Notes: generated from the sequence alone by a model not told the origin. DNA of 64,000 nt from Streptomyces sp. NBC_00654 (GCF_026341775.1 NZ_JAPEOB010000004.1:294842-358841); one strand, 5' to 3'; counted from the first letter of the stretch, positions 24,428 to 34,341 are shown. Numbers and translations: made by a program.

Positions 24428-25906
24428 ATGTCGGTCGAAGAATTCGATGTAGTGGTGGCCGGTGGTGGGCCGGGTGGTTCGACGGTGGCCACACTCGTGG
24501 CCATGCAGGGCCATCGGGTGCTGCTGCTGGAGAAAGAGAACTTTCCCCGGTACCAGATCGGTGAGTCGTTGCTGCCCGCCACGGTGCACGGAGTGTGCCG
24601 GATGCTCGGCGTCGCGGACGAACTGGCCGAATGCGGGTTCCCGATGAAGCGGGGTGGCACGTTCCGCTGGGGCGCTCGCCCGGAGCCGTGGACGTTCCAC
24701 TTCGGCCTCTCCGCCCGGATGGCCGGCTCGACGTCGTACGCCTATCAGGTCGAGCGGGCGCGATTCGACGAGATCCTGTTGAACAACGCCAAACGCAAGG
24801 GTGTGGTCGTGCGGGAGGGATGCGCGGTCACCGATGTGGTGGAAGACGGCGATCGTGTCACCGGTCTGCGTTACACCGATCCCGATGGCATTGAGCGTGC
24901 GGTGTCGGCGCGCTTCGTGGTTGACGCGTCGGGCAACAAGAGCCGGCTGTACACCAACGTCGGCGGCACGCGGAACTATTCGGAGTTCTTCCGCAGCCTG
25001 GCGCTGTTCGGGTACTTCGAAGGGGGCAAGCGGCTGCCCGAGCCCGCCTCCGGCAACATCCTGAGCGTGGCCTTCGACAGCGGCTGGTTCTGGTACATCC
25101 CGCTGAGCGACACGCTGACCAGCGTCGGCGCGGTAGTGCGCAGGGAGGACGCCGAGAAGGTCCAAGGAGATCGGGAGAAGGCACTCAATTCCTTGATCGC
25201 CGAGTGCCCGATGATCTCGGAATACCTGTCGGACGCGACCCGGGTGACGACCGGCAAGTACGGGGAAGTGCGGGTCCGCAAGGACTACTCGTATCAGCAG
25301 ACGAGTTACTGGCGGCCGGGGATGGTTCTGGTCGGCGATGCCGCGTGCTTCGTGGACCCGGTGTTCTCTTCCGGGGTGCATCTGGCGACCTACAGCGGGC
25401 TGCTCGCGGCCCGGTCGATCAACAGCGTCCTCGCGGGCGAGCTGGATGAGAAGACGGTACTGACCGAGTTCGAGGCGCGGTATCGCCGCGAGTACCAGGT
25501 GTTCTACGAGTTCCTCATGTCGTTCTACCAGATGAACGTGAACGAGGACTCGTATTTCTGGCAGGCCAAGAAGGTCACGAACAGTCAGAACGCCACGGAT
25601 ATCGAGTCGTTCGTGGAGCTGATCGGTGGGGTGTCGTCCGGTGAGACGGCGCTGACGCCGGCGGACAGGATAGCCGAGCGCAGCGCCGAGTTCGCCGCGG
25701 CCGTGGATCAGATGGCAGGCGGCGACCAGGAGGACATGGTGCCGATGTTCAAGTCGCAGGTGGTCCAGCAGGCGATGCAGGAGGCGGGCCAGGTGCAGAT
25801 GAAGGCGCTGCTCGGCGAGGACGCCGAGCCCGAGCTGCCGCTGTTCCCCGGCGGGCTCGTGACCTCGCCCGACGGAATGAAATGGATGCCCCATCAACCG
25901 GCGTGA
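24428..25906 (+). CDS. FAD-dependent halogenase
   Basis: Flavin-dependent chlorinase that acts on tyrosine-derived residues (positions 2 and 6 in known glycopeptides) during assembly. ATG 24428 is used because MSVEEFDVVVAGGGPGGST then places the FAD-binding GxGxxG near residue 12. The protein is 492 residues. The halogenase signature WxWxIP is present as WFWYIP (about residue 221), and GDAACFVDPVFSSGVHL contacts the flavin. It needs a partner flavin reductase, which is not in the window. This is the only halogenase seen; one enzyme handles both sites in balhimycin-type clusters. Confidence 0.94.
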   Translation: MSVEEFDVVVAGGGPGGSTVATLVAMQGHRVLLLEKENFPRYQIGESLLPATVHGVCRMLGVADELAECGFPMKRGGTFRWGARPEPWTFHFGLSARMAGSTSYAYQVERARFDEILLNNAKRKGVVVREGCAVTDVVEDGDRVTGLRYTDPDGIERAVSARFVVDASGNKSRLYTNVGGTRNYSEFFRSLALFGYFEGGKRLPEPASGNILSVAFDSGWFWYIPLSDTLTSVGAVVRREDAEKVQGDREKALNSLIAECPMISEYLSDATRVTTGKYGEVRVRKDYSYQQTSYWRPGMVLVGDAACFVDPVFSSGVHLATYSGLLAARSINSVLAGELDEKTVLTEFEARYRREYQVFYEFLMSFYQMNVNEDSYFWQAKKVTNSQNATDIESFVELIGGVSSGETALTPADRIAERSAEFAAAVDQMAGGDQEDMVPMFKSQVVQQAMQEAGQVQMKALLGEDAEPELPLFPGGLVTSPDGMKWMPHQPA

Positions 25907-25966
25907 ACCCTCCGCGCTTCGGACAGTCCGCCGGTGCTCAAAGTCCTACGAAACAGGGGATGCGAA

Positions 25967-27193
25967 ATGCGTGTGTTGCTGTCGACGTATGGCAGCCGCG
26001 GAGACGTCGAACCGCTGGCAGCACTGGCGGCGGGGTTGCGGGAGCTCGGCGCGGAGGCGCGGGTGTGCGCACCGCCGGACTGCGCGGAGCGGCTGGCCGA
26101 GGTCGGTGTGCCGCATGTGCCGGTCGGCCCGTCGGCGCGCGCGCCGAGACACGGAACTGCGCCGCCGTCCCCCGAGGACATGCTCAGATTCTCGGCCGAG
26201 GCGATCGCCACGCAGTTCGACCAGCTCCCGGCAGCCGCCGAGGGGTGTGACGCGGTGGTGACGACCGGTTTGCTGCCCGTCGCGATCGGGGTCCGGTCGG
26301 TGGCCGAGAAGCTGGGCATCCCCTACTTCTACGCCTTCCACTGCCCGATCTACATGCCGTCGCCGTACTACCCGCCGCCGCCTCCCCTTGGCGAGCCGCC
26401 CGCACGGGATGTGACCGACATCGGGGCGCTGTGGGACCGGAACAACCAGAGCGCCTACCGGCGGTACGGCGGCCCGCTCAACGACAGGCGGCGCGCGATC
26501 GGCCTGCCACCGGTGGAGGACATCTTCACCTTCGGTTACACCGATCATCCCTGGCTGGCGGCGGACGCGGTCCTGGCCCCGCTGCAGCCGACGGACCGCG
26601 ACGCCGTGCAGACCGGAGCGTGGATCCTGCCGGACGAACGGCCCCTTTCGGTGGAACTGGAGGCGTTTCTGGATGCCGGGTCACCGCCGGTGTACGTGGG
26701 TTTCGGCAGCCTGCGTGCGCCTGCGGACGCCGTCCGGGTGGCCGTCGAGGCGGTCCGTGCCCATGGCCGCCGGGTGATCCTCTCCCGCGGATGGGCCGAT
26801 TTGATCTTGCCCGACGACCGGGATGACTGCTTCACCATCGGAGAAGTGAACCAACAGGTGCTGTTCGGCCGGGTGGCCGCCGTCATCCACCACGGCGGCG
26901 CGGGCACGACGCACGTGGCCGCGCGGGCAGGCGCCCCCCAGGTCGTGGTGCCCCAGATCGCGGACCAGCCGTACTACGCCGGCCGGGTGGCCGAGCTGGG
27001 CATCGGGGTGGCACATGACGGTCCGGCCCCGACGTTCGAATCCTTGTCGGTCGCGCTCGGCACAGCCCTTGCCCCGGGAACCCGCGCACGAGCGACGGCC
27101 GCGGCAGGCACGATCCGCGGCGATGGGACAAGGGTGGCCGCGGAGCTGCTGCTCGATGCGGCCGGCCAGGACAAGGAGGCTGTCCCCGCATGA
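25967..27193 (+). CDS. Glycopeptide glycosyltransferase (GT-B fold)
   Basis: GtfA/B/E-type enzyme that transfers a sugar from a nucleotide donor to the aglycone. ATG 25967 follows AGGGGA (25955-25960). The protein is 408 residues. It begins [20 protein letters not shown], the typical acceptor-domain start, and has the donor-site [18 protein letters not shown] with downstream [10 protein letters not shown]. It overlaps the deacetylase by four bases (ATGA). That pairing implies N-acetylglucosamine is attached and then deacetylated, as with the tGtfB/deacetylase pair of teicoplanin. Attachment site (residue 4 or 6) is not deducible here. No deoxysugar genes were found in the window. Confidence 0.92.
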   Translation: MRVLLSTYGSRGDVEPLAALAAGLRELGAEARVCAPPDCAERLAEVGVPHVPVGPSARAPRHGTAPPSPEDMLRFSAEAIATQFDQLPAAAEGCDAVVTTGLLPVAIGVRSVAEKLGIPYFYAFHCPIYMPSPYYPPPPPLGEPPARDVTDIGALWDRNNQSAYRRYGGPLNDRRRAIGLPPVEDIFTFGYTDHPWLAADAVLAPLQPTDRDAVQTGAWILPDERPLSVELEAFLDAGSPPVYVGFGSLRAPADAVRVAVEAVRAHGRRVILSRGWADLILPDDRDDCFTIGEVNQQVLFGRVAAVIHHGGAGTTHVAARAGAPQVVVPQIADQPYYAGRVAELGIGVAHDGPAPTFESLSVALGTALAPGTRARATAAAGTIRGDGTRVAAELLLDAAGQDKEAVPA

Positions 27194-28065
27194 ACCACAC
27201 CGGTCCGTCCAGTCCTCACTCGTTGCGACGCGGTAAGGCCGTCGATAGATTGACTGCCATGTTTCGCGGCCCCGACCGGACCCGATTACTGGTGATATCC
27301 CCTCATTTGGACGACGCGGTCCTGTCCTTCGGGGCCGGCCTCGCCCAGGCGGAGCGGGACGGTGCACAGGCGACCGTCTTCACGGTATTTGCCGGCACCG
27401 CATCACCTCCCTACTCCCCGGCGGCGCAGCGATTGCACGGAATCTGGGGCATCTCGCCGGATCAGGACGCATCGCTGTATCGCCGAAAAGAAGACATTGC
27501 CGCTCTCGGCCACCTGGGGGTCGACTACCGGCACGGCCGATTCCTTGAGGCCATTTATCGCAAGTTGCCGGATGGTCAATGGCTGGCTGACAACGTGCCA
27601 GGCCGGCAGAAGGTGGCAATCAGCAGACAATCGTCACAGGGCGATTCGGATCTGTTTTCCGCGGTAAAGGCTGACATCGAGACGGTTGTCGACGAGTGTA
27701 CTCCGACGCTGATCGTCACCTGTGCGGCCGCCAACGGTCATACCGACAACGAGATCGCACGAGATGCCGCGCTGTTCGTGGCGCACGAGCAGCGCATTCC
27801 GGTGCGACTGTGGGAAGACCTTCCGCACGCGATCTTTGGGTTGGGTCCCGTCGAACTGCCGAGGGGATTTCGTCTCGGTCCTCCCGATTTCAGTTCCGTC
27901 AAGACGGAGACACGGGCGCGGAAATTCGAAGCCCTGAAGCGCTATCCGTCGCAAATGTCGATGCTCAACGGGCCCGACAAGGATCTGTTCGCCCAGCTGG
28001 AAAAGCATGCTCGGGAAAACTCACCACACGGCGGGTACGGCGAAAAGACCTGGGAAGTTGTCTGA
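27190..28065 (+). CDS. PIG-L/LmbE-type sugar N-deacetylase
   Basis: Zinc-dependent deacetylase that removes the N-acetyl group from a glycopeptide-bound N-acetylglucosamine, leaving a free amino sugar. ATG 27190 overlaps the glycosyltransferase stop. The protein is 291 residues. The zinc motif [14 protein letters not shown] (about residues 38-51) and the second ligand segment [12 protein letters not shown] (about 182-193) are both present. It resembles the teicoplanin deacetylase rather than mycothiol enzymes by context. In known pathways the free amine is then acylated, but no acyltransferase is visible here, so the amine may stay free. Confidence 0.88.
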   Translation: MNHTGPSSPHSLRRGKAVDRLTAMFRGPDRTRLLVISPHLDDAVLSFGAGLAQAERDGAQATVFTVFAGTASPPYSPAAQRLHGIWGISPDQDASLYRRKEDIAALGHLGVDYRHGRFLEAIYRKLPDGQWLADNVPGRQKVAISRQSSQGDSDLFSAVKADIETVVDECTPTLIVTCAAANGHTDNEIARDAALFVAHEQRIPVRLWEDLPHAIFGLGPVELPRGFRLGPPDFSSVKTETRARKFEALKRYPSQMSMLNGPDKDLFAQLEKHARENSPHGGYGEKTWEVV

Positions 28066-28091
28066 CGAATGTCGACCAGGAGGTTGGCCTT

Positions 28092-28913
28092 ATGAGTAAT
28101 CAGCTGGAGCATGGCCCGGTTCGGACGACTCGCGCGGAAGCTTTGCTGGCCTCCGTAGGCGAGCGAGGCGTACTGCGCAGTTTCTATGACGAGGACGTCG
28201 GGTCCGATTTGATGCAGGATGCGGACGGCATCTCGGAAGCGCAGGAGATGGCCGCCCGCATTCGCCCTGCGTCCGGACCGGTGCTGGAACTCGCTGCCGG
28301 AACGGGCCGGCTGACCTTCCCCTTCCTGACGCTCGGGTTCGAGGTGACCGCACTTGAGCTGTCGACCACGATGGTCGCCAGCCTTCGGCGGCAGCTGGAA
28401 GACGAGCCGGCGGATCTCCGGGGCCGGTGCACCGTGGTTCAAGGAGACATGAGCGCCTTCGCGTTGGATCAGCGCTTTGGAAGCGTGGTCATCAGCTACG
28501 GCTCGATCAGCCTCCTGGACGACGCCGGTAGGCGTGGCCTGTACGCGTCGGTTCGTGAGCACCTCGAGCCCGGCGGGCAGTTCCTGATCAGCATGGCCAA
28601 CGCCGGCAGGTCGGAGTCGCTGGAGCGCGATCAGGAGTTGTCAGGCCGGAGCGGCCGACGGTACGTGCTGCACGTGCGGCGGTCGCCGGCGGAAGCAATC
28701 CAGGACATCACCGTCTACCCCGCCGACGATACGTCGGACCCCTTCGTCGTCTGCACGAGTCGCCTAAGGCTCCTGGAGTCGAATCAGGTGGTGCGGGAAC
28801 TGGAACAGGCCGGATTCGACGTGATGGAGCCGGCTTCGTTCAGGTCCGCCGGGGGTAGCGGCCGCCATGACGCGTTGTTGCTGGAGGCGTCATTGAGGGG
28901 CGATCCCTCATGA
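28092..28913 (+). CDS. mtfA: SAM-dependent N-methyltransferase (MtfA-like)
   Basis: Methylates the N-terminal amine of the peptide, as MtfA does in chloroeremomycin. ATG 28092 follows AGGAGG (28078-28083). The protein is 273 residues. It starts MSNQLEHGPVRTTRAEALLA, nearly as remembered for MtfA, with SAM motif I as VLELAAGTGRLTF, then VVQGDMSAFALDQRF and VREHLEPGGQFL. It ends 15 bases from the end of the convergent hpgT, closing the tailoring run. The alternative of an O-methyltransferase is disfavoured by the close resemblance to MtfA. Confidence 0.88.
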   Translation: MSNQLEHGPVRTTRAEALLASVGERGVLRSFYDEDVGSDLMQDADGISEAQEMAARIRPASGPVLELAAGTGRLTFPFLTLGFEVTALELSTTMVASLRRQLEDEPADLRGRCTVVQGDMSAFALDQRFGSVVISYGSISLLDDAGRRGLYASVREHLEPGGQFLISMANAGRSESLERDQELSGRSGRRYVLHVRRSPAEAIQDITVYPADDTSDPFVVCTSRLRLLESNQVVRELEQAGFDVMEPASFRSAGGSGRHDALLLEASLRGDPS

Positions 28914-28928
28914 CTCTCTGAGCTTGGA

Positions 28929-30215
28929 TCAGGGGAGGCGTGCGGTGATGAGTGCGGCGAGCCGGGAGACGGCCTCCTCGATGAGCTCCGGTGTGAGCAG
29001 GCTGATCGAAAGCCGGAGTTGGTTGAACCCGTCCTTGCCGCCGTAGAAGTGATGCATCGGGGTGAACAGGACGCCGTAGTCGCCGGCGGCGTGTTTCAGC
29101 AACTCGTCGTCGACGACGAAGGGCACGGTGACGGTGACGAAGAACCCGCCCTTCGGCGTGTTCCAGCTGACCCCGGGGCAGCCGCCGAGCCTGCGGGTGA
29201 GCTCGCCCAGCGTGTGCTGGAGGTTGCGTTGGTAGATGGCGATTTCCCTGGCGTTGGCCTTGGCCAGACTGAAGTCGTTGAGCAGGAGCTTTCCGGCGAT
29301 CACCGCTTGCGCGATGGGCGAGGTGTTCACCGTGAGCATGCCCTTGAGCTTCGAGAGCTGGTCGGCGAGCAGGCCGCCCCCGGCCACGTGCTGATCCGCC
29401 ACGACGTAGCCGACCCGGGCGCCGGGCATGCCGGTCTTGGCGAAGGAGCCGATATAGACCACGGTCCCCGACCGGTCGAGTGCTTTCAGCGTGGGGAGGC
29501 GCTCGGATCCGAAGAGCCCGTACGCGTTGTCCTCCAGGAGCAGGATGCCGTTCACCTCGGCGACCTCGAGGAGCCGGCGGCGGGCGGGCACGTCCATGCT
29601 GGTGCCCGTGGGGTTGGCGAAGTTGGGCGTCACGTAGCAGGCCCGGACTCGCTTGCCCTGCTCTTCGGCATTCCTCAGCTGGAGGACGAGGTCCTGGGGG
29701 TCGATGCCGTTCTCGGTGGACCGGACCGGCCAGACCGGGGTGTCGGTCAGCAGCGCAGCCCCGGTCAGGCCGACGTAGGTGGGGGCGGGGGCGAGCAACA
29801 CGTCCCGCTCATCCGCCCGTAGCGTGCGGAGAGCCAGAAACATGGCCTCCTGCGCGCCCACGGTGACGACCACGGACTCGGGGTCGGCGTCGATGTTCTC
29901 GTCCTCGGCGAGGTTGCGGGCGATGAGATCGGTGATGACGCCCTTCGTGGTGCCGTACTGGAAGAGCGTGCGGGTGACCTGCGCCTCGTCCAGCTCCCGG
30001 TCGTTCCGGAGGTGGTCGCAGTAGGCGTCGATGTACTCGTGGATGAGGCGGACGTCGAAGAACTCTTCGTACGGGCGACCTGCCGCCATGGAAATGGCCA
30101 CAGGATATTCGCCGATCAGCTCATTGAGCAGGTTCATCGACGAGATGGCCGGATCGGCGAGGGAGCCGTGCAGAGTTTCCACGCTCAAGCGATTGGATAG
30201 ACCGTATGATTCCAT
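28929..30215 (-). CDS. hpgT: Hydroxyphenylglycine aminotransferase HpgT
   Basis: PLP-dependent aminotransferase that converts 4-hydroxyphenylglyoxylate to Hpg and 3,5-dihydroxyphenylglyoxylate to Dpg, using tyrosine as amino donor. It completes both nonproteinogenic pathways encoded downstream. The protein is 428 residues. The PLP lysine lies in GSFAKTGMPGARVGY, and LLEDNAYGLF and TPNFANPTGTSM are conserved cofactor-site segments of fold-type I MocR-like enzymes. ATG 30213-30215 gives an N-terminus of about the remembered length. It is the only biosynthetic gene on the reverse strand. It is convergent with mtfA and divergent from bhp across 250 bases. Confidence 0.94.
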   Translation of the reverse strand: MESYGLSNRLSVETLHGSLADPAISSMNLLNELIGEYPVAISMAAGRPYEEFFDVRLIHEYIDAYCDHLRNDRELDEAQVTRTLFQYGTTKGVITDLIARNLAEDENIDADPESVVVTVGAQEAMFLALRTLRADERDVLLAPAPTYVGLTGAALLTDTPVWPVRSTENGIDPQDLVLQLRNAEEQGKRVRACYVTPNFANPTGTSMDVPARRRLLEVAEVNGILLLEDNAYGLFGSERLPTLKALDRSGTVVYIGSFAKTGMPGARVGYVVADQHVAGGGLLADQLSKLKGMLTVNTSPIAQAVIAGKLLLNDFSLAKANAREIAIYQRNLQHTLGELTRRLGGCPGVSWNTPKGGFFVTVTVPFVVDDELLKHAAGDYGVLFTPMHHFYGGKDGFNQLRLSISLLTPELIEEAVSRLAALITARLP

Positions 30216-30465
30216 GAATGCTAGGGTTTTTCATACGTGGCCGAGGTGTCAAGAGACGGCAGTGGACGCGAATTGATGGCGATTCTCGCTGATTTGCGCT
30301 GAGCGTGTCCGAAATTGTGGATGTCTATGAGTGCTATTCCAGATGCTCGATATCCGAAGGTACGGTCACACGTATGCCACAGCACCTGGTGAGGGCCAAA
30401 CCGTTCCGGGGAAACGAGAACTCCGCCGCGCGCAGTGGACGTGCGGCGGGCGGGGGAGGATCGGC
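30216..30465. promoter_or_regulatory. Divergent hpgT / bhp intergenic region
   Basis: A 250-base stretch between two divergently transcribed genes, so both promoters should lie in it. On the reverse strand a TTGACA hexamer occurs at 30246-30251, 31 bases before the hpgT start, but I see no well-spaced -10 box. The bhp ribosome site (GGGGAGGA, 30453-30460) is clear. No StrR-type palindrome could be recognised by eye. Confidence 0.5.
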
Positions 30466-31296
30466 ATGTTGATGACAACGGTGAACGGGATCCGGTTGTC
30501 CTACCACGACCATGGAAATGGTTCCCCCGTGCTGTTGCTGACCGGCACCGGGGCGCCGAGCTCGGTGTGGGACCTGCACCAGGTGCCCGCGCTCCGCGCC
30601 GCCGGATTCCGGGTGATCACCATGGACAACCGCGGGATCCCGCCCAGCGACGACGGCACGGACGGGTTCACCATCGACGACCTCGTCGCGGACGTGGCCG
30701 CCCTGATCGAGCACCTCGGTGTGGCGCCGTGCCGCGTGGTCGGCACCTCGATGGGCTCGTACATCGCGCAGGAGCTGGCACTTGCCCGCCCCGAGCTGCT
30801 GGACGCGGTCGTGCTGATGGCGGCCTGCGGCAGGAGCAGTCTCGTCCAGCAGGTGCTGGCCGAGGCCGAGGCGGAGCTGATCGAACGCGGTACCGATCTG
30901 CCGCAGGGGTACCTCGCCGCCGTTCGCGCCCTGCACAACCTGGGGCCCGCGACGCTCACCGACGACGACCTCACCGCCGACTGGCTCGACCTGCTCGAGG
31001 CGTCAGGCACGGGGGGGCCGGGTGTCCGGGCTCAGCTGCTCCTGAGCGCGTTGCCCGACCGCATCCGGGCCTACCGCGCCATCAAGGTGCCCTGCCACGT
31101 CGTCTCGTTCGAGCACGACCTCGTGGCGCCGCCGGCAGCCGGACGGGAGCTGGCCGCCGCGATTCCCGGCGCAACGCACCGCACGATTCCCGGGTGCGGG
31201 CACTTCGGCTACCTGGAGAACCCGGGAGCGGTGAACCGCGAGGTGATCCGGCTTCTCCACGCCGAGTCCCGCGCGCCATTGGAGGAGACCGCATGA
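30466..31296 (+). CDS. bhp: Alpha/beta hydrolase Bhp, beta-hydroxytyrosine release
   Basis: Thioesterase-like hydrolase that frees beta-hydroxytyrosine from the BpsD carrier domain so that NRPS modules 2 and 6 can use it. ATG 30466 is preferred to ATG 30472 because GGGGAGGA ends five bases upstream. The protein is 276 residues. It has the nucleophile elbow GTSMGS, an oxyanion GTGAPSSVWD segment, and a late GCGHFGY His. It heads the bhp-bpsD-oxyD trio known from balhimycin and vancomycin. The trio indicates hydroxylation on a stand-alone carrier, not the diiron route of teicoplanin types. Confidence 0.9.
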   Translation: MLMTTVNGIRLSYHDHGNGSPVLLLTGTGAPSSVWDLHQVPALRAAGFRVITMDNRGIPPSDDGTDGFTIDDLVADVAALIEHLGVAPCRVVGTSMGSYIAQELALARPELLDAVVLMAACGRSSLVQQVLAEAEAELIERGTDLPQGYLAAVRALHNLGPATLTDDDLTADWLDLLEASGTGGPGVRAQLLLSALPDRIRAYRAIKVPCHVVSFEHDLVAPPAAGRELAAAIPGATHRTIPGCGHFGYLENPGAVNREVIRLLHAESRAPLEETA

Positions 31297-31394
31297 CACC
31301 CCTTGAGTCAGCCCACGACAGTCACCTGGGTCGTGCCGGGCTCCCCGTCGACACGATCGCGGACGCCCGCGGAGCCGCGGAGGAGCAAGAATGA
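31293..31394 (+). CDS. 33-residue ORF coupled between bhp and bpsD
   Basis: ATG 31293 overlaps the bhp stop, and its TGA (31392-31394) overlaps the bpsD ATG (31391). The peptide is 33 residues, begins MTPLESAHDSHLGRAGL and ends GAAEEQE. It has no recognised family. It could be a real small protein, a device to couple translation of bhp to bpsD, or chance. The tight overlaps at both ends are the only support. Confidence 0.3.
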   Translation: MTPLESAHDSHLGRAGLPVDTIADARGAAEEQE

Positions 31395-33127
31395 CCGGCG
31401 CGATCGTGCTGCCGTCCACGGCGCCCGCACTGTTCGAGGCAACCGCCGCGGCGGTGCCGGACCGGCCGGCGGCGGCGATGGGTGACACCACACTGACCTA
31501 CGCCGAGCTGAACGCGGAGGCCAACGTCCTCGCGCGTCGGCTCGTCGAGCACGGGGTCGGCCCGGAACGGCTCGTCGCAACGGTGATGCCGCGGTCGATC
31601 GAGTTCGTCATCGCGATCCTGGCCGTGCACAAGGCCGGTGCCGCGTACGTGCCTGTCAGCCCGGACTATCCGGAGGAACGCAGGCGGCAGATGCTGGACG
31701 ACGCGTCAGCGCATTGCGTGCTGTCCCTGCCGGGGCAGGATGTGGCCGGCGCTCGCGTCGCCATGACCGTGGAACGGGAGCCATCCCGGTCCGAGCCGAA
31801 CCTGGACGACCACGACCGGCTCAGCCCCTTGCTTCCCGACCACCCCGCGTATGTCATCTACACCTCGGGCTCGACCGGGCGACCGAAAGGCGTGCTGGTC
31901 ACGCACCGCGGGATCCCGAACCTGGCTGCCGACTACGCGCGCCGCCAGCGGCTGCTGCCGGAAAGCAGGTTGCTGGCGTTCGCGTCACCCAGCTTCGACG
32001 CCTCCGTCGCCGAGTTCTGGCCGATCTGGCTGGCCGGTGGCTGCCTGGTGCTGGCTCCCGCGTCGGACCTGATCCCGGGCGAACCGCTCGCCCGGCTGGT
32101 GCGCGACCAGAGCATCACCCACGTCACCTTGCCGCCGTCCGCGCTGGCGCCGCTGGAGGAGGCCGGCGGCCTGCCCGCAGGGCTGACCCTCCTGGTCGCG
32201 GGCGAGGCGTGCCCGGCACCGGTCGCCAAACGCTGGGCCACCGACCGCGTGATGATCAACGCGTACGGCCCGACCGAGGCCACCGTCGCGGTGACCGCGA
32301 GCGAGCCACTGACCGGCGATGGAACGCCGCCGATCGGCAGGCCGATCACTGGCGTCCGTACGTACGTTCTGGATGACCGGCTACGGGCCGTCCCGGACGG
32401 GGACGTGGGCGAGCTGTACATGACCGGCCCCGGCCTCGCCCGCGGATACCTGTACCGACCGGCGGCGACCGCGCAGCGGTTCCTGCCGGATCCGTTCGGC
32501 AGTCCGGGCGACCGCATGTACCGCACCGGCGACCGGGTGCGGGCGCGTTCGGACGGCCAGCTCGTCTTCGTCGGCCGCGCCGACGACCAGCTGAAGGTCC
32601 GTGGCCACCGGATCGAGCCGGGCGAGGTCGAGACCGCCCTGTTCGAAGTGGACGGGGTGGCCCAGGCCGTGGTGATCGAGCACGAGAACAGGCTGGTCGC
32701 CTACGTGGTCGGCACCGCGGGCGCGCCGGTGGCAGCCGAGCACCTCCTGGCACAGCTGCGCAAACGGTTGCCCTCCTACCTGGTACCCGACGTGGTCGTC
32801 GACCTGCCGCGTCTGCCGACATCACCGAACGGCAAGGTCGACCGAGCCGCCCTGCCCGATCCCGAGGGCGCCCAGCGCGCGACATCGGGGCGAGCGCCGA
32901 GCACACCCACGGAGATCCTCCTGGCCAGGCTGTTCGCCGAAGTGCTCGGCGTCAGCAGCATCGGCGTCGAGGACAGTTTCTTCGAGGTCGGCGGCCACTC
33001 GCTGCTCGCGACTCGGCTGGTGGCCAGCATCCGCGAAAGCCTGAACGTCCGGCTTCGGGTGCAGACCTTCTTCAATGCGCCGACCGTGGCACAACTCGCC
33101 AAGGTGCTCGACGGCGCACCGACGTGA
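31391..33127 (+). CDS. bpsD: Stand-alone A-T didomain NRPS for tyrosine (BpsD type)
   Basis: Activates tyrosine and holds it on its own carrier domain, where OxyD hydroxylates the beta carbon. The protein is 578 residues. The adenylation domain (about 1-490) has [39 protein letters not shown] and the Lys motif PNGKVDRAAL. The carrier domain (about 505-575) has FFEVGGHSLLATRL. No condensation, epimerisation or thioesterase domain is present. It sits between bhp and oxyD. Homologous A-T proteins occur in aminocoumarin pathways, but the neighbours fix its role here. Confidence 0.93.
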   Translation: MTGAIVLPSTAPALFEATAAAVPDRPAAAMGDTTLTYAELNAEANVLARRLVEHGVGPERLVATVMPRSIEFVIAILAVHKAGAAYVPVSPDYPEERRRQMLDDASAHCVLSLPGQDVAGARVAMTVEREPSRSEPNLDDHDRLSPLLPDHPAYVIYTSGSTGRPKGVLVTHRGIPNLAADYARRQRLLPESRLLAFASPSFDASVAEFWPIWLAGGCLVLAPASDLIPGEPLARLVRDQSITHVTLPPSALAPLEEAGGLPAGLTLLVAGEACPAPVAKRWATDRVMINAYGPTEATVAVTASEPLTGDGTPPIGRPITGVRTYVLDDRLRAVPDGDVGELYMTGPGLARGYLYRPAATAQRFLPDPFGSPGDRMYRTGDRVRARSDGQLVFVGRADDQLKVRGHRIEPGEVETALFEVDGVAQAVVIEHENRLVAYVVGTAGAPVAAEHLLAQLRKRLPSYLVPDVVVDLPRLPTSPNGKVDRAALPDPEGAQRATSGRAPSTPTEILLARLFAEVLGVSSIGVEDSFFEVGGHSLLATRLVASIRESLNVRLRVQTFFNAPTVAQLAKVLDGAPT

Positions 33128-33141
33128 CCGGGAGACCATCC

Positions 33142-34341
33142 ATGCGTACGACGAAAACCGTCGATGAGGCTGACCTCGGCAACCCCGATCTGTACACGAC
33201 GCTCGACCGGCACGCCCGCTGGCGCGCGCTCGCGGCGGAAGACGCGATGGTGTGGAGTGATCCGGGCAGTTCACCCACCGGCTTCTGGTCCGTGTTCTCG
33301 CACCGGGCATGTTCCGCGGTCCTCGCGCCCTCCGCGCCGTTCACCTCCGAGTACGGAATGATGATTGGGTTCGACCGCGACCATCCGGACACATCGGGCG
33401 GCCGGATGATGGTGGTCTCCGAACAGGAGCAACACCGCAGGTTGCGCAGGCTGGTCGGACCGCTGCTCTCCAGAGCGGCTGCGCAGGGGCTGGCGGAGCG
33501 AGTGCGGACCGAGGTGGGCAGCGTGCTCGACCAGGCGCTCGACGACGGGGTGTGCGACGTGGCCCCGGCGATCGGCTCACGCATTCCGGCCGCGGTCGTG
33601 TGCGACATCCTCGGCGTACCGGCCGAGGACCAGGACTTGCTCATCGAGCTGACCAATCACGCGTTCGGCGGCGCGGACGAATCGTTCGACGGGATGACGC
33701 CGCGTCAGGCACACACCGAGATCCTCGTCTACTTCTACGAGCTGATCGCCGCGCGCCGCGAGCGCCCCGGCACCGACCTCGTCAGTACGCTGGTGGCCGA
33801 CGACAGCCTCACCATCGACGACGTGCTGCTCAACTGCGACAACGTACTGATCGGGGGCAACGAGACCACCCGGCACGCGATCACCGGTGCGGTGCACGCG
33901 CTCGCCACGGTGCCCGGCCTGCTGACCGACCTGCGCGACGGGAGCGCGGACGTCGACACCGTCGTGGAGGAGGTGCTGCGCTGGACCTCGCCGGCGATGC
34001 ACGTGCTCCGGGTGACGACCGGCGAGGTCACGATCAACGGCCGTCACCTGCCGCCCGGCACGCCGGTGGTCGCGTGGCTGCCCGCCGCGAACAGGGATCC
34101 CGCCGAGTTCGACGACCCCGACGCGTTCCGCCCCGGGCGCAAGCCCAATCGGCACATCACGTTCGGCCATGGGGTGCACCACTGCCTCGGTTCCGCACTC
34201 GCCCGGATTGAGCTGTCGGTCGTGTTGCGCGCGCTGGCCGAGCGAGTGTCACAGGTGGAACTGGTGAAGGAGCCCACCTGGTTGCGCGCGATCGCCGTGC
34301 AGGGGTACCGGGAGCTCCCGGTGCGGTTCACGGGGCGTTGA
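33142..34341 (+). CDS. oxyD: Tyrosyl-carrier beta-hydroxylase P450 OxyD
   Basis: P450 that hydroxylates tyrosine at the beta carbon while it is tethered to BpsD. ATG 33142 follows GGGAG (33130-33134) and matches the remembered OxyD N-terminus, including LGNPDLYTTL. A GTG at 33124 overlapping the bpsD stop is the alternative. The protein is 399 residues. The I-helix is LIGGNETTRHA with the acid-Thr pair, ExxR is EVLRW, and the heme motif is FGHGVHHCLG. The C-terminus reads YRELPVRFTGR. It differs from the three crosslinking P450s, which act on the peptide. Confidence 0.94.
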   Translation: MRTTKTVDEADLGNPDLYTTLDRHARWRALAAEDAMVWSDPGSSPTGFWSVFSHRACSAVLAPSAPFTSEYGMMIGFDRDHPDTSGGRMMVVSEQEQHRRLRRLVGPLLSRAAAQGLAERVRTEVGSVLDQALDDGVCDVAPAIGSRIPAAVVCDILGVPAEDQDLLIELTNHAFGGADESFDGMTPRQAHTEILVYFYELIAARRERPGTDLVSTLVADDSLTIDDVLLNCDNVLIGGNETTRHAITGAVHALATVPGLLTDLRDGSADVDTVVEEVLRWTSPAMHVLRVTTGEVTINGRHLPPGTPVVAWLPAANRDPAEFDDPDAFRPGRKPNRHITFGHGVHHCLGSALARIELSVVLRALAERVSQVELVKEPTWLRAIAVQGYRELPVRFTGR

